Positions 32,428-41,879 of a stretch of DNA of 64,000 nt are shown here, in pieces. Where the stretch lies: the NCBI GenBank assembly GCA_026122225.1, contig JANEZZ010000809.1, forward strand, positions 994,501 to 1,058,500. The letters run 5' to 3'. A model generated the notes under the pieces. That model saw only the letters and a list, made by a program, of their open reading frames with translations, made no database searches and was not told where the DNA came from. Position 1 is the stretch's first letter, and every line of letters starts with the position of its first letter. This DNA comes from Heloderma charlesbogerti (taxonomy: Eukaryota > Chordata > Lepidosauria > Squamata > Helodermatidae). Both the position numbers and the translations under genes were made by a program.

Positions 32428-32577
32428 TCTAGTGCAGCCTTCCTCTACCTGGCGCCCTCCAGATGTGTGGACTACAACTCCCATCAGCCCCAGACAGCAT
32501 GGCTAGTGGTAATGGATGATGGCAGTTGTAGTCCAACAAGATCTGGGGGCGACAAGTTTCCCACTCCTGTGCTAGAC
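32428..32577. mobile_element. Palindromic ACTCCCA-type MITE, well preserved
   Basis: TGTGGACTACAACTCCCATC and GGCAGTTGTAGTCCAACAAG are the arms, with CCCTCCAGATGTG and AGATCTGGGGGC outside them. The centre is CAGCATGGCTAGTGG. Confidence 0.8.
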
Positions 32578-32592
32578 TATCCTCCATGTTAA

Positions 32593-32937
32593 CTGAAATC
32601 TGTAGACGGCAACGGTTTTATAAATACTTGTAAATAAATAAAAAAATAAAAATAAATTTCATGCAAGGGGTACCTCAGTTGGATTTTCAACTTCAGGCCC
32701 CAAAATGTCTGGGCTTGACTCCATCATTTGGCTGCAGTCCTCTTACCCCCTTTCCCACCAATTCCCAAGTCTGCCTGTGTGTTTGATGCACGCTTTTTAT
32801 TAATTTGTTTTGCCTGGCTGTCTCTGTTATCACCAGCGCTCAGGACCTGGGGTACGTGCCACAAATATTTGTGGTGTGTCATCTTTCTAGTCAGATCACC
32901 TTATTTGCACCCACACCCTTACATATAAGTTGTCTTT
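32593..32937. other. Unassigned, with an A-rich tail
   Basis: An AATAAATAAAAAAATAAAAATAA stretch at 32632-32660 may be a LINE tail. The rest shows no gene. Confidence 0.35.
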
Positions 32938-33125
32938 TCTACAGAGTCAGACCGTTGGTCCCCCAAGCCCAGCATGATCTCCTCAGATGGGCGGTGGCTC
33001 TCCTGGTTATCTGGCAGATGGTCCCTTTCTCAGGCTTGTTACTCAAGATCCTTTCAGGAATGCTGAGGTCCAAACCTGGGACCTTCTTGCATGCAAAAGG
33101 GGTGCTCTAGTGCTGAGTTATGGCA
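32938..33125 (-). mobile_element. tRNA-Ala-like SINE, diverged
   Basis: CAGAGTCAGACCGTTGGTCC, AGGTCCAAACCTGGGACCTT and CTTGCATGCAAAAGGGGTGC, with the complement of the A box (TAGTGCTGAGTTATGG), appear in family order. Confidence 0.75.
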
Positions 33126-33227
33126 ACCCCTCCCGTGCCTGTGTCTGTGTCTGTCTTATTTATTTACATTCCTGGGGAGGCGAAAGGTAGAGTATTGGTT
33201 AAAGGTGTGCCTGCGCAGGAGTTGAGC

Positions 33228-33590
33228 CCACTGCCGGGTCCAGGTTTGCAAGGGCCCTTGGGCAAGACACCCTCCGTGGGCCCCCTCCCTCCATGGGTCT
33301 CCCTTCTCACCACCATAGTCACCAGCTGCTCTTGCTTCTCTTTCTCTTTCTCATCATTGCTGCCACTTGCCTGCTAGACAGGCAGAGAGCCAGGGAGCAA
33401 ACAGGCCGTGACATCTCCTGCTCCTCCTCCTCACCACCCCATTGTCAGGGCCACAGCAAGAGACAGGTAAATGAGCAGGTTGCAGTACAGAAGAAGGGGA
33501 GCAAGTCCAGGGGGCTCCTGCCAGTGGGCCCCTTCTGGGGTGTAGGCCCTTGGCAGGTGCCCTACCATGCCTACCCTTGATGCCAGTTGT
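33228..33590 (+). repeat. GGGCCCTTGGGC-type repeat, copy 1
   Basis: GGGCCCTTGGGCAAGACACC, CACCACCATAGTCACCAGCTG, GCAGAGAGCCAGGGAGCAAAC, TCCAGGGGGCTCCTGCCAG and ACCATGCCTACCCTTGATGCC are shared, in the same order and orientation, with 50926-51262. Identity looks to be roughly four fifths by eye. It is interspersed repeat, not a duplicated exon: both copies carry stops in every frame. Confidence 0.75.
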
Positions 33591-34312
33591 GGTTGGGCCC
33601 GCTCCTTATGTGAAGATGCCCCTCCCCCCAACTCTGGGAAGATGCTGCTTCCTTCCCCTGCACTGAGCCACCTGGCCTTTCTGACTGCATGGCCTCACGA
33701 AAGCTGCTCTCTCTGGTCTCTTCTTCCCCCACACATTGCACATTCTGCCTTAACCAAGGCCTCTGCATCTCTGGGATCAATTAAACGCTCACCAGGGACC
33801 CGCTGGAAGGAATCCTTCCTCGTTTTTCTGGCAGCTGTACTACATCACAACCAGGGCGTTTATATGCTTTGACCTTCCCCCTGAGAATAGGGAACCTTTC
33901 CTAACCCGCCCTCCCCCTGTGCCTGTACTTTCCACCCCTCCATTCCATCTGCAAGCCCTGCTGTGGTTCTTTATTCTGCTGAGAAATGCTCGTTTTCATT
34001 TTTTTTTTTTTTTGGCGTGGACAATGTGGCTTGTGGGAGCAATGACTGAAGGGTTAGCTTGGTGGGTGGAGGGCGGTTTAGTCCTAGTAATTTGGCTAAC
34101 CTCAGCTGGCTGTTCCAAGTGGGAATCTGTACTCCTTTCCCCTCTTCGATTGCATCTTAGGAAACCAGAGCGCTGCTCAAGATGGGGATAAAAACACTTT
34201 GATTTCCACATGTGTGTCTGTGTCTCTGTCTCTCTGTGTGTCTGTATGCGCGTCTGTGAGAGAGATTTTGGGTATTAACCTCTTGCCTCCCCACTTACTT
34301 CTTGTAGATTTT
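33591..34312. other. Unassigned, with short simple repeats
   Basis: A T run at 34000-34014 and a GT/CT-rich stretch at 34207-34262. No gene seen. Confidence 0.4.
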
Positions 34313-34526
34313 GGGTGCTGATAGTTCTTAGTGCTATCAGTCAAAAGGCACTGGGCAGCTATTCCATTTTACTTAATGGATTTTTTTCTGGTAAGAAGAA
34401 AGGCAGAAGAAATGGTGGGAAAGCACAGGAGGGTTATAAGTGGAAGCCAGCATCATATGGATCCCCTGTAAAATTCTGTGAACGAAGCAGAACAATTGCA
34501 CACTAAAAGCCTCACCTGGAAGCACC
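34313..34526 (-). mobile_element. GTGCTTCCAGA-type element
   Basis: GGGTGCTGATAGTTCTTAGTG on the left and ACTAAAAGCCTCACCTGGAAGCACC on the right bracket TTTTTTTCTGGTAAGAAG and AGGAGGGTTATAAGTGGAAG, matching 2036-2263. Confidence 0.65.
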
Positions 34527-35315
34527 TCTCTGAAGCTTAGTATTTTCTTCCTCCACAGGTCCTTAACTGCTTCTTCTCACAGGCCCTGCCTATATTGGCA
34601 GTTCCCAACATTGTCATGTCCAACAACAGGAGAGGCGTATTGGTGGCGGGACAGGCTGGGGGGGCGGGGGTTGGTCAGCCTTCCTCAGTCCAGATGTGGA
34701 GTGCACATTTTCCAGCTCAGAATTCCTGGAGGACTTGAATTGAGGCTGGAGACTGAAGGACAATAAGAAAAAGATGCTGCTCTTTCAACCAAGCAAGAGC
34801 AGAAGGCAGGACTGAGTATGTATACCAGGCCTGGCCAATCCAGTGGCTTCTTACTGTCCGCCAGTCATAGGGGTTGATGCTCCACGCTGCAATTCCATTC
34901 TGTGCCTGAAGGGGGCTCTGAGGCAGGCAGCGTGGTGACAGTGAGCGAGCGCCCATGTACTGCCGCACACCTTCCTTGGTGCCTGCTCTTGGTACTGAAA
35001 ACTGGGTTCAAAGGAGTTGCTTAGCGTCTTGGGGCTCAGACGTCACCTCTGCCTTGTATTTAAGTCTTTGGGGCAGGTTACCTGTCTTTCGCCGTGCTTC
35101 CAGCGACAGCCATGGTGTTGTGATGCCCAGGACGGTTTCTCAGATCGCCAAATGTATCCCTGGCGCAAAAAGGCTGCTCACCCGTGCTGTGTACACGGTC
35201 CTTGGTAGCTCGCTAGGCTGGGCCTCAGAGGGATCCCGTTCACATTCTGACATCTGTGAGGAAGGTTTCCTGAAGAGCGTTGCTAGCTGTAGTTAGGACT
35301 GTTCACTGCCTTTTC
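34527..35315. other. Unassigned non-coding DNA
   Basis: No recognised repeat or gene. A 113-codon plus-strand frame at 34955-35296 shows no domain. Confidence 0.35.
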
Positions 35316-35643
35316 ATAAGAACCTAAGAATCATGCCAGATCAGACCAAAGGCCTGTTTAGTCCAGCATTCTCTTCAAATAGTGGCCATCTAGTTGCCTG
35401 TGGGAAACCCTCAAGCAGGGCAACAGCACCCTCCCGCCTATGTTTCCCAGAAACTGGTGTACAGAGGTATACTGCCTCTGACACTGGAGGTAGCCTATAG
35501 CCATCAGGACTAGTAGCCATTGATAGCCTTGTCGTCCATGAATTTGTCCCAACCCCTTTTAAAGCTGTCCAGGTTGGTGACCACCACCCCATCTTATGGC
35601 AGTGAAATCCATAGTGTAACTACACACTGTCTGAAGAAGGCAT
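35316..35643 (-). mobile_element. CR1 LINE 3' end
   Basis: CAGATCAGACCAAAGGCCTG, TACTGCCTCTGACACTGGAGG, GGACTAGTAGCCATTGATAG and CAACCCCTTTTAAAGCTGTCC. The text extends into the complement of the ORF2 C-terminus (ATCTTATGGCAGTGAAATCC). Confidence 0.85.
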
Positions 35644-35859
35644 ATGTATCCTATGTCTGGTGACTGTGGGGTGGGAGGGAAGCAGGCTCCAACCTCATTG
35701 TATGCATGTTCATTTGGCACATCTGCAGTGTGCCAAATGCTATGTACATACATGTGACAGCACCTCTCCATGCACTTGGGAGACCGGCAAAAACAGGTGT
35801 GTTATGAGTAGGCATGTTGCAGACATGTGTTTATGACAGGGCTGCCTGCCCCCCCTTGA

Positions 35860-35958
35860 GTTCACACAGCCATCTAGCTGGCCACTGCTGGAAAAACCAA
35901 AAGGTGTGCTTGATGGTTCTTTGGCCTGACCTAGCAGGGCTCCTCTTATGTTCTTAAC
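35860..35958 (+). mobile_element. CR1 3' tip
   Basis: TCTAGCTGGCCACTGCTGG, TGGTTCTTTGGCCTGACC and TAGCAGGGCTCCTCTTATGTTCTTAA match the last 100 bp of CR1. Confidence 0.65.
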
Positions 35959-36049
35959 CTTGTTGCTTCAGACTAAACAAATGTTGTTTTTCAGCCTAAT
36001 AAGGGATAATTAATACTTTACAAAATGGCAGACTGTTGTTGCTGTGGCA

Positions 36050-36247
36050 TAGGAACATAGGAAGCTACCTTATACTGAATCAGACTCTTGGTCCATCTAG
36101 CCCTGTATTGTTGACACTGACGGGCAGCAGTGGCTCTCCAGGGTTTCAGTCAGGATTCCTTCCTAGCCCTGTCCGGAGATGCTGGGCATTGAGCCTGGGA
36201 CTTTCTGCATGCAAAGTGGGGGCTCTTCCACTGAGCTACAGCCCCTT
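36050..36247 (-). mobile_element. tRNA-Ala-like SINE, full
   Basis: AGGAACATAGGAAGCTACC, GACTCTTGGTCCATCTAGCC, TGGCTCTCCAGGGTTTCAG and the head complement TCTTCCACTGAGCTACAGCC are all present. Confidence 0.85.
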
Positions 36248-37477
36248 CCAATCTTTTCTGTTGTTCAAGTAACGTGAACTGAATCAACCTGAAGTGGATC
36301 GCAGACAGACATAATGCTGATGGAGGATCCCCTAGTAAATAGTTCAGGATCCACGGGATTCAGCTAATGGCAGTGCCCAAATGCGTGCCCTGTGCCTTCT
36401 GTGTGGATCCTTGGAGTTCAGGTTTTGGGGGGCATTCTGGCCCATCTTTGTCCCCTTGCCTGTCAGTGCCACTGATAGCTGGATTTCTCTGGTGAGCAAT
36501 GAGCCATCATTGCAAAAACTACCTCCCTGGCACACTTTCTGGGCTCCTGTTGGGTGCTCCCATGCCAAACTGGTAATTCAAGAAGCTGCTAATTGGATGT
36601 GCCTGAGCCTACGAATGGATGTCTCTTGCATGTCCTTATGAGAAAAGGGTCCAAGAAATTTTACTTCCTTAAATTTTGTTAGGGCTCAGCCCGGAGCTCT
36701 ACATGTCATGTGCTCATTCCCTACTCTCTGCGTCACTGTAGAAAGAAATGGCAGAACGTTCGATCCCGGGTGCTAATGCTGCTAACCACAGTCCTGCGGC
36801 TTTGGAGAATCTGCTGACTTCAAGCAGCCAATCCTTTGCTATTGCCTGCTGTATAATAGCTCCAGACTCTGAGTGTGGTCCATCCATCTGAGCAGCTTGT
36901 TGCTGAAAGAGAAACCATGAGGCAATGCCTCTGGGCTAACGGAAGCCCCCTCGGCCCTGGGGGACTGGGCTTTGCCAGGACTCAGACCTGGGACCCTGAC
37001 AATATCCTTATTGAACGACACTTCACGCATTAAGCCTGTTCAAGCAATGACTTGACTTGAAAGGACAAAATGGTGATTGATTGGCTTCAGTGAAGTAAGA
37101 AAATCTGGTTGGCAGGGTTTGGGGAAGGCAGAATATGGATTCAGGCTCCAGCTGTATTTGATTAATGTTGTAACTTTAATTCCCCCATATTTTTATATAA
37201 TACAGTAAAAAATGTGTAGTGTGTCTATGTATGGATTTTACCATTCCCTCTATTTCTGATGTTCAGGCATGAGTGCCAGTCTTTATGTAGCCAAACCAGC
37301 ACCATCCATGCACAAGAGGGCTACACCAGCCAGCTTGGGGGAGCTCCACGTTTTGCAAAAGTAAAAAATGTCTTTAGGAAATGGGTGGAACCCCGCAAAA
37401 CAGCCCAGTAAGCACTGAGCATGGTCAGCAGGAGTTGTAGGACTTTTTCTGTGTATACATGCATAGGATTGCATCCT
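36248..37477. other. Unassigned; candidate conserved element
   Basis: 36660-36900 is repeat-free with GTTCGATCCCGGGTGCTAATG. A CATAGGATTGC scrap of the CAATCCTAT family lies at about 37460. No gene seen. Confidence 0.35.
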
Positions 37478-37594
37478 AAACCCCAACCTGGTGTCCGCTA
37501 GTTGTGTTGGACTACAACTCCCATCACCCCAGCTAATGATAGGATTTGTATCACATGCATCTAAAGGACACCAGGTTGGGGAAGGCCGATTTAA
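37478..37594. mobile_element. Palindromic ACTCCCA-type MITE, internal decay
   Basis: The outer ends CCCCAACCTGGTGTCC and GGACACCAGGTTGGGG are near-perfect inverted copies. The left arm GTTGGACTACAACTCCCATC is intact while the right arm is decayed. Confidence 0.8.
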
Positions 37595-37599
37595 AAGCT

Positions 37600-38366
37600 G
37601 GGAAAGTCAATGAGACCCTCAGGAAGAAATCCGCCTAGCACCTCTTGGTTTTAAAAAAATGAAGCTGTTTTCTTTCTCATCCTGAGTGATGTTAAAGAGA
37701 GAGACATTCAAGATTCCACTTTTTAAAAAAGCCAAAAGGAAGAAGATAAAATATCCCCCCCCCCCAGCACACAGTGGAGGAGGATCACAGGGTTATGAAA
37801 CGCGGCCACATCCGAAGGGATTTCCTTTGGGCTGATTTGGTGTTTGTCCTGGAAGTGAACGGAATTATGACGCTTTCTTAAAATACCATTACTGTTTTTT
37901 TGGCATGTGTGTGTGGTGGCAGTTTTCCCAGGCAGGATGAAAAGTTTTGGATGTTTGATATATGCTGTGGTTGCTGTGCTAGTCCCTGAGAAAGAGACAG
38001 ACCAGAATGGATTAAGATCAAAACTTGAATTCAGCCAACTTTTTGCTAATACCCAATTTTTTTGTGACTAGGGAACCATGATTGCCTGTTTTTGATTATG
38101 GTATCTGAGATGCAGGTCTGACCACTGCTGGTTATCTTCAAACCTCCCAGCCATTGGCTGAGCTGTTGTGATGTTGTAGAAAGTTCATAAACATTCCAGT
38201 TGCTCAGGGTGGTGTGTCGGCAATAGAAAATTCACAGACAGTGCAGCTTTTTTTGAGCGAGTCAGTGTTTCATGTACAGATATGAATTTATGAATCACAC
38301 ATTTGTCTTCAGAACTCCTAATACATATTTGTTATCCATGCTAAACCTTCAGGGCGACTTGTACCT
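37600..38366. other. Unassigned non-coding DNA
   Basis: A C run at 37757-37766 and a segment at 38145-38260 (CCAGCCATTGGCTGAGCTG, TGTGATGTTGTAGAAAG) that resembles the tandem units at 40642. No gene. Confidence 0.4.
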
Positions 38367-38840
38367 GGGTGATAATTTTGTTTCAGTTCGGCTTTGTTAA
38401 GCGGAACTGAAAGCCGTTAAGTCGAAAATTTTCAAAGTTCTCTGTATTTGGGACAAAAACAACTTGAGATTTAAAACATGGAACTCTGGGAGAAACCAGA
38501 ATTGACAGTTTATCCATGTAGGCCCAGGGCTTTGAGTGCTTAGCTCTTAAAAGTCCTGGTTTGAATTCATGTTTGTGCTTAATTAGGGTCGCCACTACTA
38601 TTTTCCCAACAGGCTCCTCACCTTTAACAGCTCTAGGGCAGGCAGGTACATCCTGGTCCTCCCATGCTGGGAATAGTGGCACCAATTGAATTTGGCTGGT
38701 ACGGATGGGCAAGACTTTTGTTTCAGTTAGGTTTTTGATAAGAATTTGCCAACATTCACAAAGTTGTTTATATTCAGGAGAGAAATAACTTGAGATTTTA
38801 AAAATTCGAATGCATGAGAAAGTGAAACTGACAGATTTGC
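38367..38840 (+). repeat. Pair of diverged direct repeats
   Basis: Unit one (38367-38515) has TTTTGTTTCAGTTCGGCTTTG, AACAACTTGAGATTTAAAAC and GACAGTTTATCC. Unit two (38706-38840) has TTTTGTTTCAGTTAGGTTTTTG, AATAACTTGAGATTTTAAAA and CTGACAGATTTGCCC. They are two copies of an unnamed element about 340 bp apart. Confidence 0.55.
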
Positions 38841-39084
38841 CCTTCGCTAGTTACATATACCTCAGCTTGGTCGCAAGCTTAGTTTTGGTAGGGCATGGAA
38901 AACCAGGGGTTTAAGCTAAAGGGTCTGCTGTGTAGACAGTACAGAAGAGGAGTACTTTACTTTTGGAGTAAACTAGTACTGGCTGATAGATGACCAGGAA
39001 CACATGAATTTTCCCTTCACCTGTCAGCATGCACTTGAACCATGCCACTTGTGAGTCTGACAGGGCTGTTAAAGGAAGTTTAGG

Positions 39085-39470
39085 GCGCAGTCCTATCCAG
39101 ATAGGCGGCCACCTCCAAACTCAAAAGTGACCGTCTATCCAATGCAGGGCAGGAGAAGCATGGAGGGGATCGTTCCCTCTGCACTTCTCCTGCCCTGCGT
39201 TGTTGGCTAGACAGCTGATTATGGCTGTCTAGCCACGGGAGGGCAGAGCGGGGGAGGAGGCTGCTGTACGACGCATTGGATGTGTCGTACCGGGATTTCT
39301 GCCCTCCCTGCCCCGGAATGCCCCCCTTTTCAGCTGCTCCGTGCTCCTCTTGCAAGCGCAGAGGATGAGGCTGTTCCAGTGGGGGGAAATCGGTTCTCGG
39401 GAAATCAAGATATCCTATGGCTGTCTAGCTGCTGTCTAGCGGCCATAGGATTGCTCCCTCCATAGCTTAA
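39085..39470. mobile_element. Palindromic CAATCCTAT-ended element
   Basis: GGGCGCAGTCCTATCCAG on the left and GGCCATAGGATTGCTCCC on the right are inverted ends. The interior holds a smaller inverted repeat: GCAGGGCAGGAGAAGCATGG versus GCACTTCTCCTGCCCTGCG, around 39143-39200, and TGGCTAGACAGCTG/GGCTGTCTAGCC just after it. About 385 bp with no coding capacity. Confidence 0.65.
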
Positions 39471-40129
39471 CGTGGGTTCTTGTAGGGTTCTTTCTAGTGC
39501 TCTGTTCATGGGACTCTGAATAGTTCTATCCCCACCACCTTCTGCTGCAATTCCTTTCTCCCCCCACCCTCCCTTGTTAAGTATGATGAGTCCCTCGGCA
39601 GTCACTGCATCTGGGTAACTGCTCTTAGGTACCATAATGGCCATTAAATGATTTTTATGAGCCAATTGGCACCATCCTCTTTCGCTTCTGGAGGCACGCT
39701 ACAGAAAGTCCCGCGTTTGTCGGGTGTTGGCAATTTGCACGCTCCTGGCTCTAATTGATACGATAAATTGCAAGTCCTCGGGAAGGAGATGCATGGTGAT
39801 ATCTTACGGAGCGTGGCGGTGGTGGTGGGAAGGCATTACGCTCTGGTGATCCTGAGTGAAAGCATCAGACAAGAGAGGAAACACTCACTGTTGATGGGAC
39901 TCATTTCCCAGGAATGGCTTCAGCCAGAAGACAGGGATATAATTTTAGTAGGGCAGAACCAGAAGCTCCGTGGCACGTGCGGGGCCCTTCTTGTGTTTTT
40001 GGTGAATGTGCAAAATGGGTGGCCGGTGCGTTTTGAGGGCAGAAGTGGCGGGTGGGAGGGGTGCGTAACCCTTCCGTGCCACTCCCTCCCCCTTGCAGCC
40101 TCCTTCCTCTGTTGCTTTCTCCCAGGTTT
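39471..40129. other. Unassigned, immediately 5' of the candidate exon
   Basis: Repeat-free. 39680-39830 has TCTAATTGATACGATAAATTGC and CCCGCGTTTGTCGGG and is a candidate conserved element. A 171-codon plus-strand frame (39768-40283) runs through it but has no recognisable domain and ends in repeat. Confidence 0.35.
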
Positions 40130-40215
40130 CCTAAATTTATGCATTATTTATTTAAAGTATTTTTATCTTGCTCCTCGGCCAAGAAAGCGTCCCAAAGTGG
40201 CTTACAATCAATCAG
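40130..40215 (-). mobile_element. LINE-like 3' tip
   Basis: TTATGCATTATTTATTTAAAG then ATCTTGCTCCTCGGCC and AAGTGGCTTACAATCAATC read, on the minus strand, as the last bases of a LINE-like element. Confidence 0.45.
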
Positions 40216-40324
40216 CAAAAACAAAACAAAACACACAGACAGTCCCGGAAAAGGAGATGGGGAGGGAAGGGGGGGGGGAGTAGACTGCCAGCAAGAATAG
40301 CGGAATGGCCATGCTACCTGATTA

Positions 40325-40380
40325 ATCTTCTTCTTCTCTTCTCTTCTTTTCTTTGGCTTCGACTTTTTCCCATTTGCCAG
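40325..40380 (+). promoter_or_regulatory. Candidate splice acceptor tract
   Basis: A long pyrimidine-rich run (TTCTTCTTCTCTTCTCTTC and further) leads to CCCATTTGCCAG at 40369-40380, a good vertebrate 3' splice site. It sits directly before the candidate exon. Confidence 0.5.
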
Positions 40381-40559
40381 AATCGAGGTCGCCTGGCCGA
40401 AAAGAGGACGATCCCCTTGCCTCCCACCAGGACCCTGAAGAAAGAGCTGCCCTCTATTTTCTCACACAGTGACGACAGTGAGGAGAGTGACAAGGTCATC
40501 AGTTACCACACTGATGTCAAGCAAGAGGAGGATTTGCATATTAGTATCATGAAAAGAAG
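40381..40559 (+). CDS. Candidate internal coding exon, gene not recognised
   Basis: If spliced after the AG at 40379-40380, the frame reads about 60 residues starting NRGRLAEKRTIPLPPTRTLK. It has a basic/proline-rich first part (residues 1-21), a serine-acidic patch SHSDDSEESD (residues 28-37), and DVKQEEDL (45-52), in which VKQE fits a SUMO-attachment consensus. It ends with the basic SIMKRR. The composition is unlike the surrounding repeats and suggests a nuclear or regulatory protein, an inference only. A possible donor is AAG|GTACTC at 40560, which is weak beyond +3; the frame stays open to 40695, so the true 3' edge is uncertain. Start phase 0 is assumed. I could not name the family. It could also be a chance open stretch or a dead exon. 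Confidence 0.45.
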
Positions 40560-40641
40560 GTACTCGCCCATCATGCCCCCACCTCCACCCGCAGCATTTA
40601 ATCATATATGCTCTGAAGCCAGGAATTGCAGGTTGAGGGAC

Positions 40642-40938
40642 TGCACAAAGCCTCCAATTTGGTTGGCTGCTTGTCTTTTAAAAGCCATTGGCTGAGCTGC
40701 TGTGATGTCATGTGGTGTCCATTAAAATACACAGGTACTCCAAGCACAGTTTAGGTAGCAACAAGAGTCCACTGCAGTTCCATTTTCCATTGCACAAAGC
40801 CTCCGATTGGTTGGCTGCAGATCCCTTTAAAGGCATTGGTTGAGCTGCTGTGATGTTACGTAATGTTCATGAAAATCCACATGTACTCTAAGCACAGTTC
40901 AGACAGCAACAAGATTCTGGTGCAATTCCATTTTTCAA
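40642..40938 (+). repeat. Two-unit tandem repeat, about 149 bp
   Basis: TGCACAAAGCCTCC starts at 40642 and again at 40791. Each unit continues TTGGTTGGCTGC, GAGCTGCTGTGATGT, TACTC[C/T]AAGCACAGTT and CAACAAGA. A more diverged relative is at 38145-38260 and a scrap (GCTGATGTGATGTCATAG) at about 41672. Confidence 0.8.
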
Positions 40939-41084
40939 GAAGAGCCATGCCGTAAAAGCATCTGAGATAGTTGTATGTGCTTCACTTCTCCAAGCCACGA
41001 GAAGTTCCAGGGGCAGCCAGTTGTACCTGGTTTCGGTTTCCTTTTGGAGGAGAGAGCACTGGAGAGATTTGATGTCATTTTTTA

Positions 41085-41266
41085 TAATTCTTGCTTTATA
41101 TTTAGGGTATTTTAGGGTTAGGGTATTTTAGAAAATGTTTTTACTGTAGAATTTTATTGTTTTAAACTGTTTTATTATATAATTTGTACATCGCCCAGAG
41201 TGGCTGGGTGACGAGCCAGATGGGTGATTAATAAAATAAACAAACAAACAAACAAATAAATAAATG
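41085..41266 (+). mobile_element. LINE 3' end with A-rich tail
   Basis: TTTGTACATCGCCCAGAGTGG, GGGTGACGAGCCAGATGGG and TGATTAATAAAATAAAC, followed by (AAAC)n and (AAAT)n at 41231-41266, form a typical CR1/L2-clade 3' terminus. Confidence 0.65.
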
Positions 41267-41879
41267 CAACTAGAGTGCAAGTGGTGGAAAAGAGGCACTC
41301 CTTCAAGGTGATGAATCTGCTGCCTCATATCAGATCCCCAGAGAGGGGGGCGGGGGAAGGGAGGGAGGAATCAATGCAGTCATATTGTGTATGGAGTCTC
41401 TCTCAGACAGACAGACACACATACCCTTACCACCACCTCTGCCCACCCCCTTCCCTGGGGTGTACGTATCTCCTTCCTTATGTTCTGACTGGTATCTCTT
41501 CCAAACACACAGAGATTCCCAGCTATTTTTCAACCATTACCTTTCATTGAAAAAACACCAGCCAATAATTCGTGGCCAACAATCTATCTAACCAAGGAAT
41601 AGTCAACCTGTTGTGTAACAGTACCACATAGGGAATGGAAATTCTATGAATTTTGTAGGTAGAAACCAAGCTGATGTGATGTCATAGAATGTTCATGAGG
41701 ATTACAACTGGTGTGGGCAGGGCAGGGCAAAGAGTTGGCCATAGAATGTTTGACTATGCAGTATTGCTTCAATTAGGAAAGAAAAAGGCCACTTTGGCTC
41801 TGGAAAAAATAATAACTCCCCAGTAGTCTCTGCAGCTGGCAATACAGGCTGAGCATCCCAGACTTTGGATTCCTATGAG
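41267..41879. other. Unassigned non-coding DNA
   Basis: No gene or clear family. A short CAGACAGACAGACACACA stretch is at about 41404. Confidence 0.35.

Noticed and set aside
39768..40283. 171-codon open frame upstream of the candidate exon
   Set aside because: No domain recognised, and its last part is a LINE-like tail in the opposite strand. Not supported as an exon.
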